DNA of 64,000 bases from Thermoleophilia bacterium (GTDB lineage Bacteria > Actinomycetota > Thermoleophilia > Miltoncostaeales > Miltoncostaeaceae), in assembly GCA_009694365.1 (NCBI GenBank), contig SHVE01000004.1, positions 62,001 to 126,000 on the forward strand. The letters are read 5' to 3'. Position 1 is the first letter of the stretch; every line of letters begins with the position of its first letter. A program made the position numbers and the translations under genes. Below are positions 17,357 through 28,940 of this stretch, piece by piece. The notes beneath the pieces were generated by a model. The model did no database searches and was not told the origin of the DNA. It saw only the letters and a list, made by a program, of their open reading frames with translations.

Positions 17357-18085
17357 ATGAGCCCGCCGATTCCCGACAGCGACCGCGCTACTCCGCTCCA
17401 TGGCACGACCTTCGTCGTGCGAGTCGCCGTCCACCGGGCAGTCCTCGAGCCGCCGGTCGTGACCGAACTCCGCGACATCACGCCGGCCGCCATTATCGAG
17501 GCAACCTTCTCGTACGTGGCCCAACTCTCGTCGGTTCCTCCCCTCGCGCTGCGCGAGGTGATCGAGAACCTCATCCACGCCGACTTCCGCGACGCCCTCG
17601 TCACCGTGCTCGATGGGGGTCGGACCGTGCGAGTGTCGGACCGCGGACCCGGTATCGCCAACCCCCGCCAGGCGATGGAGCCCGGCTACACCACCGCCGA
17701 CGAGCAGATCCGCTCGGTTGTGCGCGGTGTGGGCTCGGGGCTCGCCTTGGCGTCCGGGCTGGTAGCGGCGGAGGACGGACTCCTGCAGCTCGAGGACAAC
17801 CTCGGTGGGGGATGTGTCGTGACAATCGCCGTCACCGGGGGGCCGGTCGTCGAAGGGCCGGGCATCAGCGGCGCACCGAGCGACACACAGCGCCGCCTGC
17901 TTGCGCTGCTCTTGGAGATGGCTCCCGCACACCCCGAGACCATGGCCCGGGAGCTCGTCCTGCCCCTGGGAACGGTTGGCCGCGAACTGGTGCTCCTTGA
18001 GCACCGTGGCCTCGTCGCCCGTTTCGGTGACGGTGGGCGTGTGCTCACCGAGCGGGGCTCCACGATCGTCGCGACGCTCTTCTAG
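17357..18085 (+). CDS. GHKL (histidine-kinase-like) ATPase fused to a winged helix, in operon with dnaA
   Basis: The protein has 242 residues. Residues 1-60 are a lead-in with no obvious DHp or sensor domain. A GHKL/Bergerat ATPase fold follows, with N-box LREVIENLIHADFRD (about 65-79), G1 box SDRGPGI (94-100) and G2 box GVGSGLAL (124-131). The C-terminus (about 175-242) looks like a winged helix (TMARELVLPLGTVGRELVLLEHRGLVARF). It therefore has an intact ATP site but no phospho-acceptor histidine domain, and carries a likely DNA-binding module. The stop is 3 bp before the dnaA ATG, so the two are almost surely co-transcribed. An ATP-sensing regulator of dnaA or the origin is inference; an anti-sigma-like kinase is the alternative. 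Confidence 0.8.
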   Translation: MSPPIPDSDRATPLHGTTFVVRVAVHRAVLEPPVVTELRDITPAAIIEATFSYVAQLSSVPPLALREVIENLIHADFRDALVTVLDGGRTVRVSDRGPGIANPRQAMEPGYTTADEQIRSVVRGVGSGLALASGLVAAEDGLLQLEDNLGGGCVVTIAVTGGPVVEGPGISGAPSDTQRRLLALLLEMAPAHPETMARELVLPLGTVGRELVLLEHRGLVARFGDGGRVLTERGSTIVATLF

Positions 18086-18088
18086 GCC

Positions 18089-19516
18089 ATGGGCGCGTCC
18101 ATTCCTCTCATTCACGACGCCAAGCAGCTTGAGGCCGTGTGGCAGCAGGTGCTCGAACGACTTCGCGGTGCCCTCAACGCCGCGACCTACAGCCTCACGT
18201 TTGAACGGGCTCGGGCCCTTGGATTCGACGCGGGACGGTTCCGTATCGGCGTGGAGACCGAGTTCGCGCGCGGTTGGATTGTGCAGCGCTATGTCTCGCT
18301 GGTGGGCGACGCCCTGTTCGAGGTCCTGGGTCACGATCTGGTCGTGGCAGTCGAGGTCGTTGCTCCTGACCCGGCGTCCTCTGTGCCCCCGGTCGCTGAC
18401 CCCGCAGCCGTTCCGCCCGTGTCACCCGCCTCGGCGAAGCCGACTCCCCCCGCACCGGCGGCCGGGGCAACGTCTCGGCTGCAGAGCCGCTTCACCTTTG
18501 ACGCCTTCGTCATCGGACCGAGCAACCGGTTCGCGCACGCGGCGGCCCTGGCGGTGGCGGAAACGCCGGCGCGCGCCTACAACCCGCTCTTCATCTACGG
18601 GGGAGTGGGGCTGGGCAAAACCCACCTTCTGCACGCCATCGGCCATTACACCGCCGAGAACCACCCCGGCCTCTCCGTGCGGTACGTCTCGGTGGAGACC
18701 TTCACGAACGAGTTCATCAACGCACTGCGCGACGGCGGTATTCGCACCTTCAAGGACCAGTACCGCAGCACCGACATCCTGCTGATCGACGACATCCAGA
18801 TGCTGGAGGGGCGCGAGCAGACGCAGGAGGAATTTTTCCACACCTTCAACGCGCTACAGGAGAGTGGCAAACAGCTCGTCATCTCCAGCGACCGTCCGCC
18901 ATCCGCCATCAAGACGCTCGGTGATCGGCTGCGGTCCCGCTTCGAGATGGGCCTCATCACCGACGTCCAGCCGCCCGACCTCGAGTTGCGCATTGCCATC
19001 CTGCGCAAACGGGTACTCACTGACGGCTATCAAATCCGCGACCCCGAGGTGCTGACCTTCATCGCGGCCCGGGTGTCGACGAACGTGCGGCAGCTCGAGG
19101 GGGCCCTGATCCGCGTGGTGGCAGCCTCGTCAATCTCCGGGCGTCCCGTCACCGTCGATCTCGCCCAGGAAGTCCTCGTCGATCTCTTCCCGGATGGCTC
19201 GGGTGAAGTCCGCATCGACCTGATTCAGGAGGCGGTCGCCCGCCACTACGGGATCACGCTCGGTGACCTCGTTGGAGACCGCCGCACCAAGCGCGTGGTG
19301 CTCCCCCGCCAGGTCGCTATGTACCTCGCACGGGAGATGACCGATGCGTCGCTCCCGGCCATTGGCAGAGCCTTTGGGGGTCGGGATCACACCACGGTCA
19401 TCTACGCCGTTCAGAAGATCGCGAAACAGCTTGCGGACGGCGGAGACGTCTACGAGGCCGCACAGGCACTCACCTCCGCCCTCACGGCTCGCCGCACGGG
19501 TCCGACTCCGTCGTAA
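18089..19516 (+). CDS. dnaA: Chromosomal replication initiator DnaA
   Basis: The protein has 475 residues in the usual four domains: domain I (about 1-90), a Pro/Ala-rich linker (about 95-130), the AAA+ domain with Walker A GGVGLGKTHLLHAIGHY (from about 171), Walker B LLIDDIQML and sensor motifs, and domain IV with GGRDHTTVIYAVQKI for DnaA-box recognition. DnaA melts the origin in its ATP form and loads the helicase. ATG 18089 directly follows the GHKL-wHTH gene. DnaA boxes lie on both sides of this two-gene unit. Confidence 0.97.
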   Translation: MGASIPLIHDAKQLEAVWQQVLERLRGALNAATYSLTFERARALGFDAGRFRIGVETEFARGWIVQRYVSLVGDALFEVLGHDLVVAVEVVAPDPASSVPPVADPAAVPPVSPASAKPTPPAPAAGATSRLQSRFTFDAFVIGPSNRFAHAAALAVAETPARAYNPLFIYGGVGLGKTHLLHAIGHYTAENHPGLSVRYVSVETFTNEFINALRDGGIRTFKDQYRSTDILLIDDIQMLEGREQTQEEFFHTFNALQESGKQLVISSDRPPSAIKTLGDRLRSRFEMGLITDVQPPDLELRIAILRKRVLTDGYQIRDPEVLTFIAARVSTNVRQLEGALIRVVAASSISGRPVTVDLAQEVLVDLFPDGSGEVRIDLIQEAVARHYGITLGDLVGDRRTKRVVLPRQVAMYLAREMTDASLPAIGRAFGGRDHTTVIYAVQKIAKQLADGGDVYEAAQALTSALTARRTGPTPS

Positions 19517-19576
19517 CCCTCACCATCACCGGATATCACCTGCACCCGCAGTAGCGGCCTCCTGGCCACTGCCTGC

Positions 19577-19609
19577 CACCTGCACAGCGCATCATGCGCT
19601 GTGCAGGTG
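19577..19609. terminator. Strong 15-bp stem, 3-nt loop hairpin after dnaA
   Basis: CACCTGCACAGCGCA and TGCGCTGTGCAGGTG are perfect complements around the loop TCA. It lies between the dnaA stop and a convergent gene, so it could end transcription from both sides. No T-run follows, so it would not be a canonical intrinsic terminator; a role as a factor-dependent end or as an origin element is also possible. Confidence 0.55.
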
Positions 19610-19709
19610 AGTGGAGCTCAGGGGATCATCTGCAGCAATTCACGAGCCACGCCTATTTGATGGTCTGGCTATTGCTGAAGATATGGGCAAAATGGTGGAT
19701 CTGGCCCTT

Positions 19710-20399
19710 CTATTGGACATCGCATACAACGTAGCTGTCCAAGTTACACCAACCGGCATAACTCGGGTTGCCATAAGAATTCAGGATGCATGTGGGATAG
19801 CCATCGACGAAGGCTGATGGCGTGCGTACGGTAATGCTGGCGGCGGGGTATCGCATCGTGTTCGTCTGGGCCTTTTTCGCGTGCTTCGCAAGCTTGCCCT
19901 TCCCCTTGGCATACGTAGCCAATAGCGCTTCAGGCACCGCGGTCATGGTTGCCTGCAGCTTGGCAGTGCCGGGCGTGGCGGTGGGCGGGATGATCACCGG
20001 GGATGTCATCGTCGCGATGAAGGTCTTCTGCTTGCCACCTGAGGTGTAGGCGATCGCGACGTTCGGAGGGTCGGTGGCGAAGGTGTTCGTGCCCTTCTCC
20101 GACCACAGACCAACGAAGCTCCTCATCGAAAGCGTGCCCGCGTCACGAGCGGGTCGGTCGGTGAACCAGATCACCGGCTGCTTTGCCGTACGAATGGGCA
20201 TGGTGAAGGTGTAGGTGCCGTCTTGGCCCTCGACCGGGGCCATCTGGGCGCTTTGGCCCTCGAGAACAAACAGCACCGAGACTTTCCTCTGTTTGGCGTG
20301 CGCGGTCTGCCCTGCCTCAGGCGCGGCCTGGGCAAAAGCGACTGGGGCGGCCACGGCAAGGACTGCGGCCGCGAGGGCGGTACGTGTGCGGGGGCGCAT
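19710..20399 (-). CDS. Secreted protein of unknown function inside the dnaA-dnaN interval
   Basis: The protein has 229 residues with a clear Sec-type signal peptide (about residues 1-25, ending AFAQA). The body has conserved-looking features: LFVLEGQSA, VIWFTDRPARDAGT, SFVGLWSEKGTNTFATDPPN. These recall a family of uncharacterised secreted bacterial proteins, but I cannot name it. Three cysteines near the C-terminus (TCIL, WCNL, VVCDV) could form a disulfide. The start ATG 20399 has a good GAGGAG 8 bp upstream. The 3' end and flank look less GC-rich than their neighbours. It lies opposite in orientation to dnaA and dnaN, an unusual place for a gene. Confidence 0.75.
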   Translation of the reverse strand: MRPRTRTALAAAVLAVAAPVAFAQAAPEAGQTAHAKQRKVSVLFVLEGQSAQMAPVEGQDGTYTFTMPIRTAKQPVIWFTDRPARDAGTLSMRSFVGLWSEKGTNTFATDPPNVAIAYTSGGKQKTFIATMTSPVIIPPTATPGTAKLQATMTAVPEALLATYAKGKGKLAKHAKKAQTNTMRYPAASITVRTPSAFVDGYPTCILNSYGNPSYAGWCNLDSYVVCDVQ

Positions 20400-20676
20400 G
20401 GGGAGTCTCCTCAGATTGGGGCGCGTGGCGTGACCCTAGCCCCATTGCGGGAAAATGCCAGCACGGCCGGGTGCGGTGAAACCTCCACACACCGCGGTGG
20501 TCACACGGGCCTGGGTTGGGGGTGACTCAGGTCACTTGTGGTACCGGGGTGGTGCGCCGGACGGGTACTGGGGGATGTTTGCCTGTTCGCGCATCCGTCA
20601 GCCCCGAGAGTCTCGTTTTCGCACATCGACCCCACGACAAATTCTCCCTCTGTGCGCACTCCGCGTAGGGCGGGAT

Positions 20677-20831
20677 CTGTTCACAACACCCCCGAGGGCT
20701 GTGGATTACCTGTGAAAACCGCCTGCTTATTCGGTGTTTTATCCACACCTCTCCCCGGTGTCGACCACCAACCATCTGCCGCTCTGGGGACGTCTGGGGA
20801 TGGGTTGGCGATCTGTGGGTGTCTTTCCACA
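20677..20831. promoter_or_regulatory. DnaA-box cluster upstream of dnaN (origin sub-region 2)
   Basis: The 605-bp gene-free stretch 20400-21004 holds a perfect TTATCCACA (20739-20747, plus) and a one-mismatch TAATCCACA (20700-20708, minus). Weaker boxes are CTGTTCACA (20677-20685), GTTTTCACA (20711-20719, minus) and CTTTCCACA (20823-20831). A lower-GC patch follows at about 20905-20940. This is the place where oriC usually lies in high-GC Gram-positive bacteria. The 3' part must also hold the dnaN promoter, which was not pinned down. Confidence 0.75.
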
Positions 20832-21004
20832 CACTGTCCCCAAGGGAAAATCTCGTCGCGTGCGGGAGAACTTGGCCGCCATCCCCAGTCCCCACACGAC
20901 CTATGGCAGTTACTACGAACTGAAAGGATTTCTTTTTACCGTCACGGCGAACCCCATGGTGTGTTGGGGGGCATCTCGTTTAAGCCAGCGGGTACGCTGC
21001 CGCT

Positions 21005-22108
21005 GTGCGCCTGACCTGCCCCCGCGACGAACTCGCCGCTCGACTCGCCCTCGTCACACGAGCGGCGTCGAGCAAGGGCACCATCCCGGTTCTCGCAAAC
21101 GTGTTGCTCCGTGCCGACGAGGGCACGGTCGAACTTGCGGCGACCGACATGGAGATCTCGTTCCGGGTTCCGCTTGACGACGCCGGTGTTGAGGAGCCCG
21201 GTGCGGTCGTGCTTCCCCGCGTAGCTGTCGATGTCGTGCGCAGCATGGCGCCGGGGCCCATCTCCATCGTTCACAACCACAACGAGGGGCAGGTCAAGAT
21301 TTCGGGTGGGGGATCGTCGTTTAGCCTTAACTGTCACCAGGCGACGGAGTACCCCGAACTGCCACCGGACGGGGGTGTCGGGACCCCAATTCCGAGCAGC
21401 CGGTTTGTCACCTGTGCTGAGCGTGTGGTTCGAGCAGCGTCGAGAGACGAAGCCCGACCGATCCTCACCGGCGTTCTTCTGCGGCTCGGCCCGGACCAAC
21501 TCACAATGGCGGCCACCGACAGCTACCGCCTCGCAGTGCGCACGACCCCAGTAGACCTTCCCACCGACGATGTTCGCGAGGCGATCCTCCCTGCCCGCGC
21601 AATCACGGAGGTTGCTCGCATGGTGGCTCAGGCGAAGGATGGGGAAGTTGAGCTGGTTTTGTCGGACGCCCGCGCCACTTTCCGCTGTGGCGGCACCCGG
21701 CTCACAACGCGCCTGATCGACGGACAGTTTCCGGACTACCAGCAACTCATCCCGGCCGCCTTCGACCATGAGGTGCGCCTCGACCGAGACGAGTTTCTTG
21801 GGATCCTCACTCGCATCGGTGTTCTGGCCCAAAGGACTGCACCACTCCGGCTGTCGTTCCAGGCAGGGCAGCTCACGATCGCAACCTCCAGCGAGCAGGT
21901 TGGTGAGGGGCACGAGGCGATGCCCATTCCCTACGCCGGCGAACCACTGGAGATCGGGTTCAACGCCGAGTTCCTGCGCGAGGGGGTCGAGGGCCTTGAG
22001 GGAGACGAGGTCCGGCTCGGCCTCATCAGCCCCCTTCGCCCCGGGCTGCTGAGGGGCGCCTCCGACGACTACCGGTACCTCCTTATGCCCATCCGCCTCC
22101 CGGGGTAG
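21005..22108 (+). CDS. dnaN: DNA polymerase III beta subunit (sliding clamp)
   Basis: The protein has 367 residues in three clamp folds: ISFRVPLDD and PRVAVDVVRSM in the first, ILTGVLLRLG and MAATDSYRLAVR in the second, and the C-terminal YRYLLMPIRLPG in the third. The conserved MPIRL end is the partner-binding edge. It forms the ring that tethers DNA polymerase III and other partners to DNA. It starts at GTG 21005; recF follows 7 bp after it. Confidence 0.96.
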   Translation: MRLTCPRDELAARLALVTRAASSKGTIPVLANVLLRADEGTVELAATDMEISFRVPLDDAGVEEPGAVVLPRVAVDVVRSMAPGPISIVHNHNEGQVKISGGGSSFSLNCHQATEYPELPPDGGVGTPIPSSRFVTCAERVVRAASRDEARPILTGVLLRLGPDQLTMAATDSYRLAVRTTPVDLPTDDVREAILPARAITEVARMVAQAKDGEVELVLSDARATFRCGGTRLTTRLIDGQFPDYQQLIPAAFDHEVRLDRDEFLGILTRIGVLAQRTAPLRLSFQAGQLTIATSSEQVGEGHEAMPIPYAGEPLEIGFNAEFLREGVEGLEGDEVRLGLISPLRPGLLRGASDDYRYLLMPIRLPG

Positions 22109-22115
22109 TCACGCT

Positions 22116-23249
22116 GTGGCCGGCGCCTTCTTCGCCCGCCATCTCGACGTGGCCAACGTGCGATCGTGGACGCGCGCATCGATGGACCTTCCGCCCGGCG
22201 GACTGGTGCTCACGGGTCCGAATGGCGCCGGTAAGACGTCGCTGGTCGAAGCGCTTGTGATGGCGTGTCTCGGGGTGTCGTGCCGAACCGTTCGTGATGC
22301 GGACGTCATTCGCGTGGGGTCACCGGCACTGCATGTGGCGCTCGATTTGGTTGGCCCCGACGGAACGGAGAGCCACCGCGAGATCGGCTATGCGCCGCAG
22401 CAAGGACGCCGTCTGTCTGTGGACGGCGACGCCGCCCCCGGCCTTGCTACCTGGCGACTGCCCGGCAGCGTTCTGGTGTTCCTCCCTGACGAACTTCGCG
22501 CCGTGAAGGGACCGCCCGCCGCGCGGCGCAGGCACCTGGACCGCCTGCTCGAGGCGTGCGAGCCCGGGTATGCCGACAGCCTGCTGGCGTACGGCACCGC
22601 CCTTGCTCAGCGGAATGCCGCACTGCGCCACGTCCGAAGCGGGCGGACGCGGGCCGACGCGGTGTTGCCATGGGAGCCGGTGTTGGCGCGCCACGGTGCG
22701 CGCATTGTGTTGGCGCGCCGTGGTGTGGTGGCTGCCCTCGCCGGCCCGTTCGCGCACTGGATGACGGCCCTCGGGGGAGGACCGTCGGGCGTGCTACGGC
22801 TCGAGCCCTCACCCCTCGCCCTCGGTGACGTGGCGGACGACGACGTGGAGCAGGCGCTCATGGACCGCATGGAGGCCTCCCGGGACTCCGAGATCCGTGC
22901 CGCGCAGACCCTGGCGGGTCCGCACCGGGACGACGTGTTCGTGGGGGAGGAGCGCGGAGGCGCGACGACGGACCTTCGGCGCGTGGGCAGCCAAGGGGAG
23001 CAGCGCACCGCGGTTCTGGCCCTCGTTATGGCGCACCGCGCGCACCTCGGGGTCCGCGGTGGTGTGCCCGTCCTGATTCTCGACGACGTCTTGTCGGAGT
23101 TGGACCCGAACCGTCGGGGGCGGCTGCTCGACGCGGCAGTCGGCACCGGGCAGTGCATTATGACCACTGCGGATCCGGTGGCGGCGGAGGCGGCCGCCGA
23201 TCGCGGCGCACGGGTGATGGTCGTGCCGGAGGCCCTGAATGCAACGTAG
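22116..23249 (+). CDS. recF: DNA replication and repair protein RecF
   Basis: The protein has 377 residues, an SMC-like ATPase. Walker A is GPNGAGKTSLVEAL (about residues 35-48), followed by the arm region and a C-terminal GEQRTAVLALVMAH (signature-like) with Walker B LILDDVLSELD (about 317-327). RecF loads RecA at ssDNA gaps with RecO/RecR. Start GTG 22116 is close to the motif HLDVANVRSW, the normal RecF N-terminus. It overlaps the next gene by 11 bp. Confidence 0.94.
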   Translation: MAGAFFARHLDVANVRSWTRASMDLPPGGLVLTGPNGAGKTSLVEALVMACLGVSCRTVRDADVIRVGSPALHVALDLVGPDGTESHREIGYAPQQGRRLSVDGDAAPGLATWRLPGSVLVFLPDELRAVKGPPAARRRHLDRLLEACEPGYADSLLAYGTALAQRNAALRHVRSGRTRADAVLPWEPVLARHGARIVLARRGVVAALAGPFAHWMTALGGGPSGVLRLEPSPLALGDVADDDVEQALMDRMEASRDSEIRAAQTLAGPHRDDVFVGEERGGATTDLRRVGSQGEQRTAVLALVMAHRAHLGVRGGVPVLILDDVLSELDPNRRGRLLDAAVGTGQCIMTTADPVAAEAAADRGARVMVVPEALNAT

Positions 23250-23721
23250 GCGCCGGGAACCCATGCCGGTCGGAGACCTTCTGGGGCACGCGACCCGGCG
23301 GATGCTGCGGGAGAACGGATCCGTTTTGAGCGGTGTCCGCACCGCCTGGGCCGAGGCCGCGGGTCCCGGCACGGTCAACCATGCGTACCCCACTCGCCGG
23401 TCGCGCGCGGGGGTGGTCACCATCTCCTGCGCCGATGCCGTGTGGGCGCACGAGCTGAACATGCGCCAGGACGAACTGATGGAGCGACTGGCCGGGGTCT
23501 TGGGGGGTGCCGACGTGGTGTCGGGACTGCGATTCGTAGTTGCCGACCACGCGATTCCCCGCCCCGCCCCGGTGAGAGAACCACGGCCCCCGCGGCCCCC
23601 CCCGGATGAGGCGACGATGAAGCGCGCCGCCGCCGCCGCCGCCATGATCAGCGACCCCGAACTGAGGGATCTTCTTACGCGCGCGGCCGCGCGCTCGATG
23701 CAGGACGAGACGACGCCCTGA
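23239..23721 (+). CDS. dciA: DciA-like protein (DUF721), replicative-helicase operator
   Basis: The protein has 160 residues. The N-terminal DUF721 domain has the order VGDLLGHATRRML, WAEAAGP, HAYPTRRSRAGVVTISCADAVWAHEL and LNMRQDELMERL. The C-terminal half is Pro/Arg-rich, then helical and probably flexible. DciA is the ancestral loader/stimulator of the DnaB helicase in bacteria lacking DnaC or DnaI, and it stands between recF and gyrB in many Actinomycetota. ATG 23239 lies inside the end of recF. Confidence 0.88.
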   Translation: MQRRRREPMPVGDLLGHATRRMLRENGSVLSGVRTAWAEAAGPGTVNHAYPTRRSRAGVVTISCADAVWAHELNMRQDELMERLAGVLGGADVVSGLRFVVADHAIPRPAPVREPRPPRPPPDEATMKRAAAAAAMISDPELRDLLTRAAARSMQDETTP

Positions 23722-23853
23722 GGCCTCCGTCGGCCACCGGTTTCCGTTGGGGCCACTGGTAGATTTCCCCGTGTAGTTCCGACGCGCGCCGCTGTCCCGC
23801 GTACGCCACCGCACCATCCCGGAACAACCCCTCAGGGGGGTCTCATGGGGTGA

Positions 23854-26292
<2,439 letters not shown>

Positions 26293-26294
26293 TC

Positions 26295-28919
26295 GTGGCA
26301 ATCGACCGCCACGGACGCATCGAGCCTCGCGAACTCAGCGAGGAGATGCGCTCCTCGTACCTCGACTACGCCATGAGCGTCATCGTGGGACGTGCCCTGC
26401 CCGACGTGCGTGACGGGCTCAAACCCGTCCACCGTCGCGTGCTGTACGCCATGCACGACCGGGGGCTGCAGCCCGATCGCGGCTATGTGAAGAGCGCGAA
26501 CATCGTGGGAACCGTGATGGGTGAGTACCACCCCCACGGCGACTCGGCCATCTATGACGCCCTTGTGCGCTTGGCGCAGGATTTTAACAGCAGGTACCCC
26601 ACGGTGGACGGCCAGGGCAACTTCGGCTCGCAGGAGTTCTCCGCGGCAGCCATGCGGTACACCGAGGCGCGCCTCTCCCGGTACGCCACCGAAATGCTGC
26701 GGGACATCGACGAGAACACCGTCGACACCATCGCCACCTACGACGACCGTCGTCGTGAGCCGACGGTCCTGCCATCACGCGTGCCCAACCTGCTCGTCAA
26801 CGGGTCGACCGGTATTGCGGTGGGCATGGCCACCAACATCCCCCCGCACAACCTCGGCGAAGTGGTGGACGCCTGCCTGGCGATGATCGACGACCCGGAC
26901 ATCGACTCCGACGGGCTTATGGCGCACGTCGCGGGGCCCGACTTCCCGACCGCCGGCCAGATCGTCGGCAGGGCGGGTGTGCGGGACGCGTACCGAACTG
27001 GCCGGGGTCGTGTGGTGGTGCGCGGACTCGCACACAACGAGCCCCTCAAACTCGGCCGCAACGCCATCGTGTTTACCGAGCTGCCGTATCAGGTGAACAA
27101 GAGCGAGATGTTGCGCAAGATGGCGCAACTTGCGAACGACGGAGTTCTCAAGGAGATCGCCGACCTTCGCGACGAGAGCGGACGGGACGGAATTCGCGTG
27201 GTCATCGAGCTGCGCCGCGACGCCGTGCCGAAGGTGGTGCTCAACAAGCTCTACAAGCACACGCAGGCGCAGACGACCTTCGGTGTCAACGCCATCGCCC
27301 TAGTGGACGGGGTTCCCCGCACCCTCTCACTGCGGGACTTCATCCGGCACTACCTCGATCACCAGCGTGACGTCATCCGGCGCCGCACCCACTTTCGACT
27401 CGACCGCGCCGAGACCCGCGCCCACGTACTCAAGGGCCTGCTCGTCGCGCTCACGGACATCGACGCCGTCATCGCGCTTATCCGCGCTGCGGCCGATCCG
27501 GAGGCAGCGCGTATCGGGCTCATGAGCACGTTCGACCTCTCCGAACTTCAGGCGCGGGCCATCCTCGACCTTCGGCTGCAGCGACTCACGCAGTTGGAGG
27601 CCGGGAAGATCACGCTCGAGCACGACGAACTGCAGGTCGAGATCGCCGAACTCCGTGCGATTCTCGGTGACGAAGCCCGTGTGTACCAAGTGATTCGGGA
27701 GGAACTCACGGACGTTCGCGCGCGCTACGCCGACCCGCGTCGCACCGAGATCATCCCCAGCGAGGGCGAGATCGACCTCGAGGATCTCATCGCCGAGGAG
27801 GAGATGGTCATCTCGATCACGGCGGGTGGATACATCAAGCGCGTCCCCGTGACGACCTATCGCGCGCAGCGACGTGGTGGCAAGGGCCTGCGTGGCGCGA
27901 AGTTGAAGGACGAGGACCGGGTGGACCACCTGTTCATTGCGTCCACGCACGACTTCCTGCTGTTCTTCACCAACCAGGGACGTGTGTATCGCCAGAAGGT
28001 GCACGAGATCCCGCCGGCCGCCCGCGACGCCCGCGGTCGCCACATCGCGAACGTCCTCGCGCTTCTGCCCGACGAGGAGATCCGGCAGGTCTTCAACACT
28101 CGCAACTACGCCGAGGGTCGGTATCTCGTTCTCGCAACGCGGCGCGGAATGGTCAAGAAGACCGAGTTCGCTGCGTACAACACGGTGCTCAAGGACGCCG
28201 GTATCATCGCCATCCGCCTCACGGACGACGACGAGTTGGTGGGTGCGGAACTCACCGACGGCGACGCCGACCTGTTCATCGTGTCGGCGCGCGGTCAGGC
28301 CGCGCGCTTCGCCGAGGGGCAGGTGAGGGCGACCGGGCGCGGTACGCAAGGGGTCCGTGCGATGAACCTCGACCCGGGCGATCGCGTGCTGGCCCTCGCC
28401 GTCGCCGACGATGGGGCCGACCTCTTCGTGGTCACCGGAAACGGGTACGGCAAGCGCACCGCCATCACCGAGTACCCGCGCAAGGGGCGGCCGACGAAGG
28501 GCGTGCGCACGATCAAGGTGTCCGACCGGAAGGGCGAGCTCATCACGGCGCGCATCGTTCGCTCGGGTCAGGAACTGCTGCTGGTCTCGGTGCTTGGCAA
28601 GGTCATCCGCATCGAGGTGGACGCCGTCAAGCGCATGGGTCGGAGTACCGAGGGCGTTCGCCTCATGGATGTTGGCGAGGACGACCGGGTGGGAATGTGT
28701 GCACCGGTTGAGGAGTCGGACGAGTCCGAGGTCGATCTCTTGGACGGCGAGAACGCCGCAACGGAGGACGGCGAAGGCCTGGTCGAGCCTGTCGCACCTG
28801 CCGACGACGACGGCGTCGAACCGGCAGATGATGATGAGGCCCACGACGAGGGCCCGTCTGAGGCCATTGCGCACACCGACGATGGCAACGTCGATACCAC
28901 GCAGGACACCGAGGAGTAA
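26295..28919 (+). CDS. gyrA: DNA gyrase subunit A
   Basis: The protein has 874 residues. The breakage-reunion domain shows [13 protein letters not shown], the quinolone-region helix [17 protein letters not shown] with Ser and Asp at the sensitive positions, and [11 protein letters not shown] with the catalytic tyrosine. The C-terminal six-blade domain has the GyrA-box QRRGGKG (about residue 528). The last 75 or so residues are strongly acidic (Asp/Glu-rich), a tail that could tune DNA wrapping. Starts at GTG 26295, 2 bp after gyrB, so the two subunits are co-transcribed. Confidence 0.96.
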   Translation: MAIDRHGRIEPRELSEEMRSSYLDYAMSVIVGRALPDVRDGLKPVHRRVLYAMHDRGLQPDRGYVKSANIVGTVMGEYHPHGDSAIYDALVRLAQDFNSRYPTVDGQGNFGSQEFSAAAMRYTEARLSRYATEMLRDIDENTVDTIATYDDRRREPTVLPSRVPNLLVNGSTGIAVGMATNIPPHNLGEVVDACLAMIDDPDIDSDGLMAHVAGPDFPTAGQIVGRAGVRDAYRTGRGRVVVRGLAHNEPLKLGRNAIVFTELPYQVNKSEMLRKMAQLANDGVLKEIADLRDESGRDGIRVVIELRRDAVPKVVLNKLYKHTQAQTTFGVNAIALVDGVPRTLSLRDFIRHYLDHQRDVIRRRTHFRLDRAETRAHVLKGLLVALTDIDAVIALIRAAADPEAARIGLMSTFDLSELQARAILDLRLQRLTQLEAGKITLEHDELQVEIAELRAILGDEARVYQVIREELTDVRARYADPRRTEIIPSEGEIDLEDLIAEEEMVISITAGGYIKRVPVTTYRAQRRGGKGLRGAKLKDEDRVDHLFIASTHDFLLFFTNQGRVYRQKVHEIPPAARDARGRHIANVLALLPDEEIRQVFNTRNYAEGRYLVLATRRGMVKKTEFAAYNTVLKDAGIIAIRLTDDDELVGAELTDGDADLFIVSARGQAARFAEGQVRATGRGTQGVRAMNLDPGDRVLALAVADDGADLFVVTGNGYGKRTAITEYPRKGRPTKGVRTIKVSDRKGELITARIVRSGQELLLVSVLGKVIRIEVDAVKRMGRSTEGVRLMDVGEDDRVGMCAPVEESDESEVDLLDGENAATEDGEGLVEPVAPADDDGVEPADDDEAHDEGPSEAIAHTDDGNVDTTQDTEE

Positions 28920-28940
28920 CGCGCCGCCGGAGCCCGTCCG

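Noticed and set aside
19611-19817. 68-codon plus-strand frame before the secreted-protein gene end
   Set aside because: It overlaps the 3' end of the secreted-protein gene on the other strand and shows no motif or Shine-Dalgarno sequence.
20909-20917. DnaA-trio-like unwinding element (ttactacga)
   Set aside because: Only about two trios on the complementary strand, and not next to a good DnaA box, so support is too weak for a feature.
27327-28874. 515-codon frame antisense to gyrA
   Set aside because: It is a by-product of GC-rich codon use in gyrA; translation has no recognisable motif and gyrA motifs on the plus strand are unmistakable.
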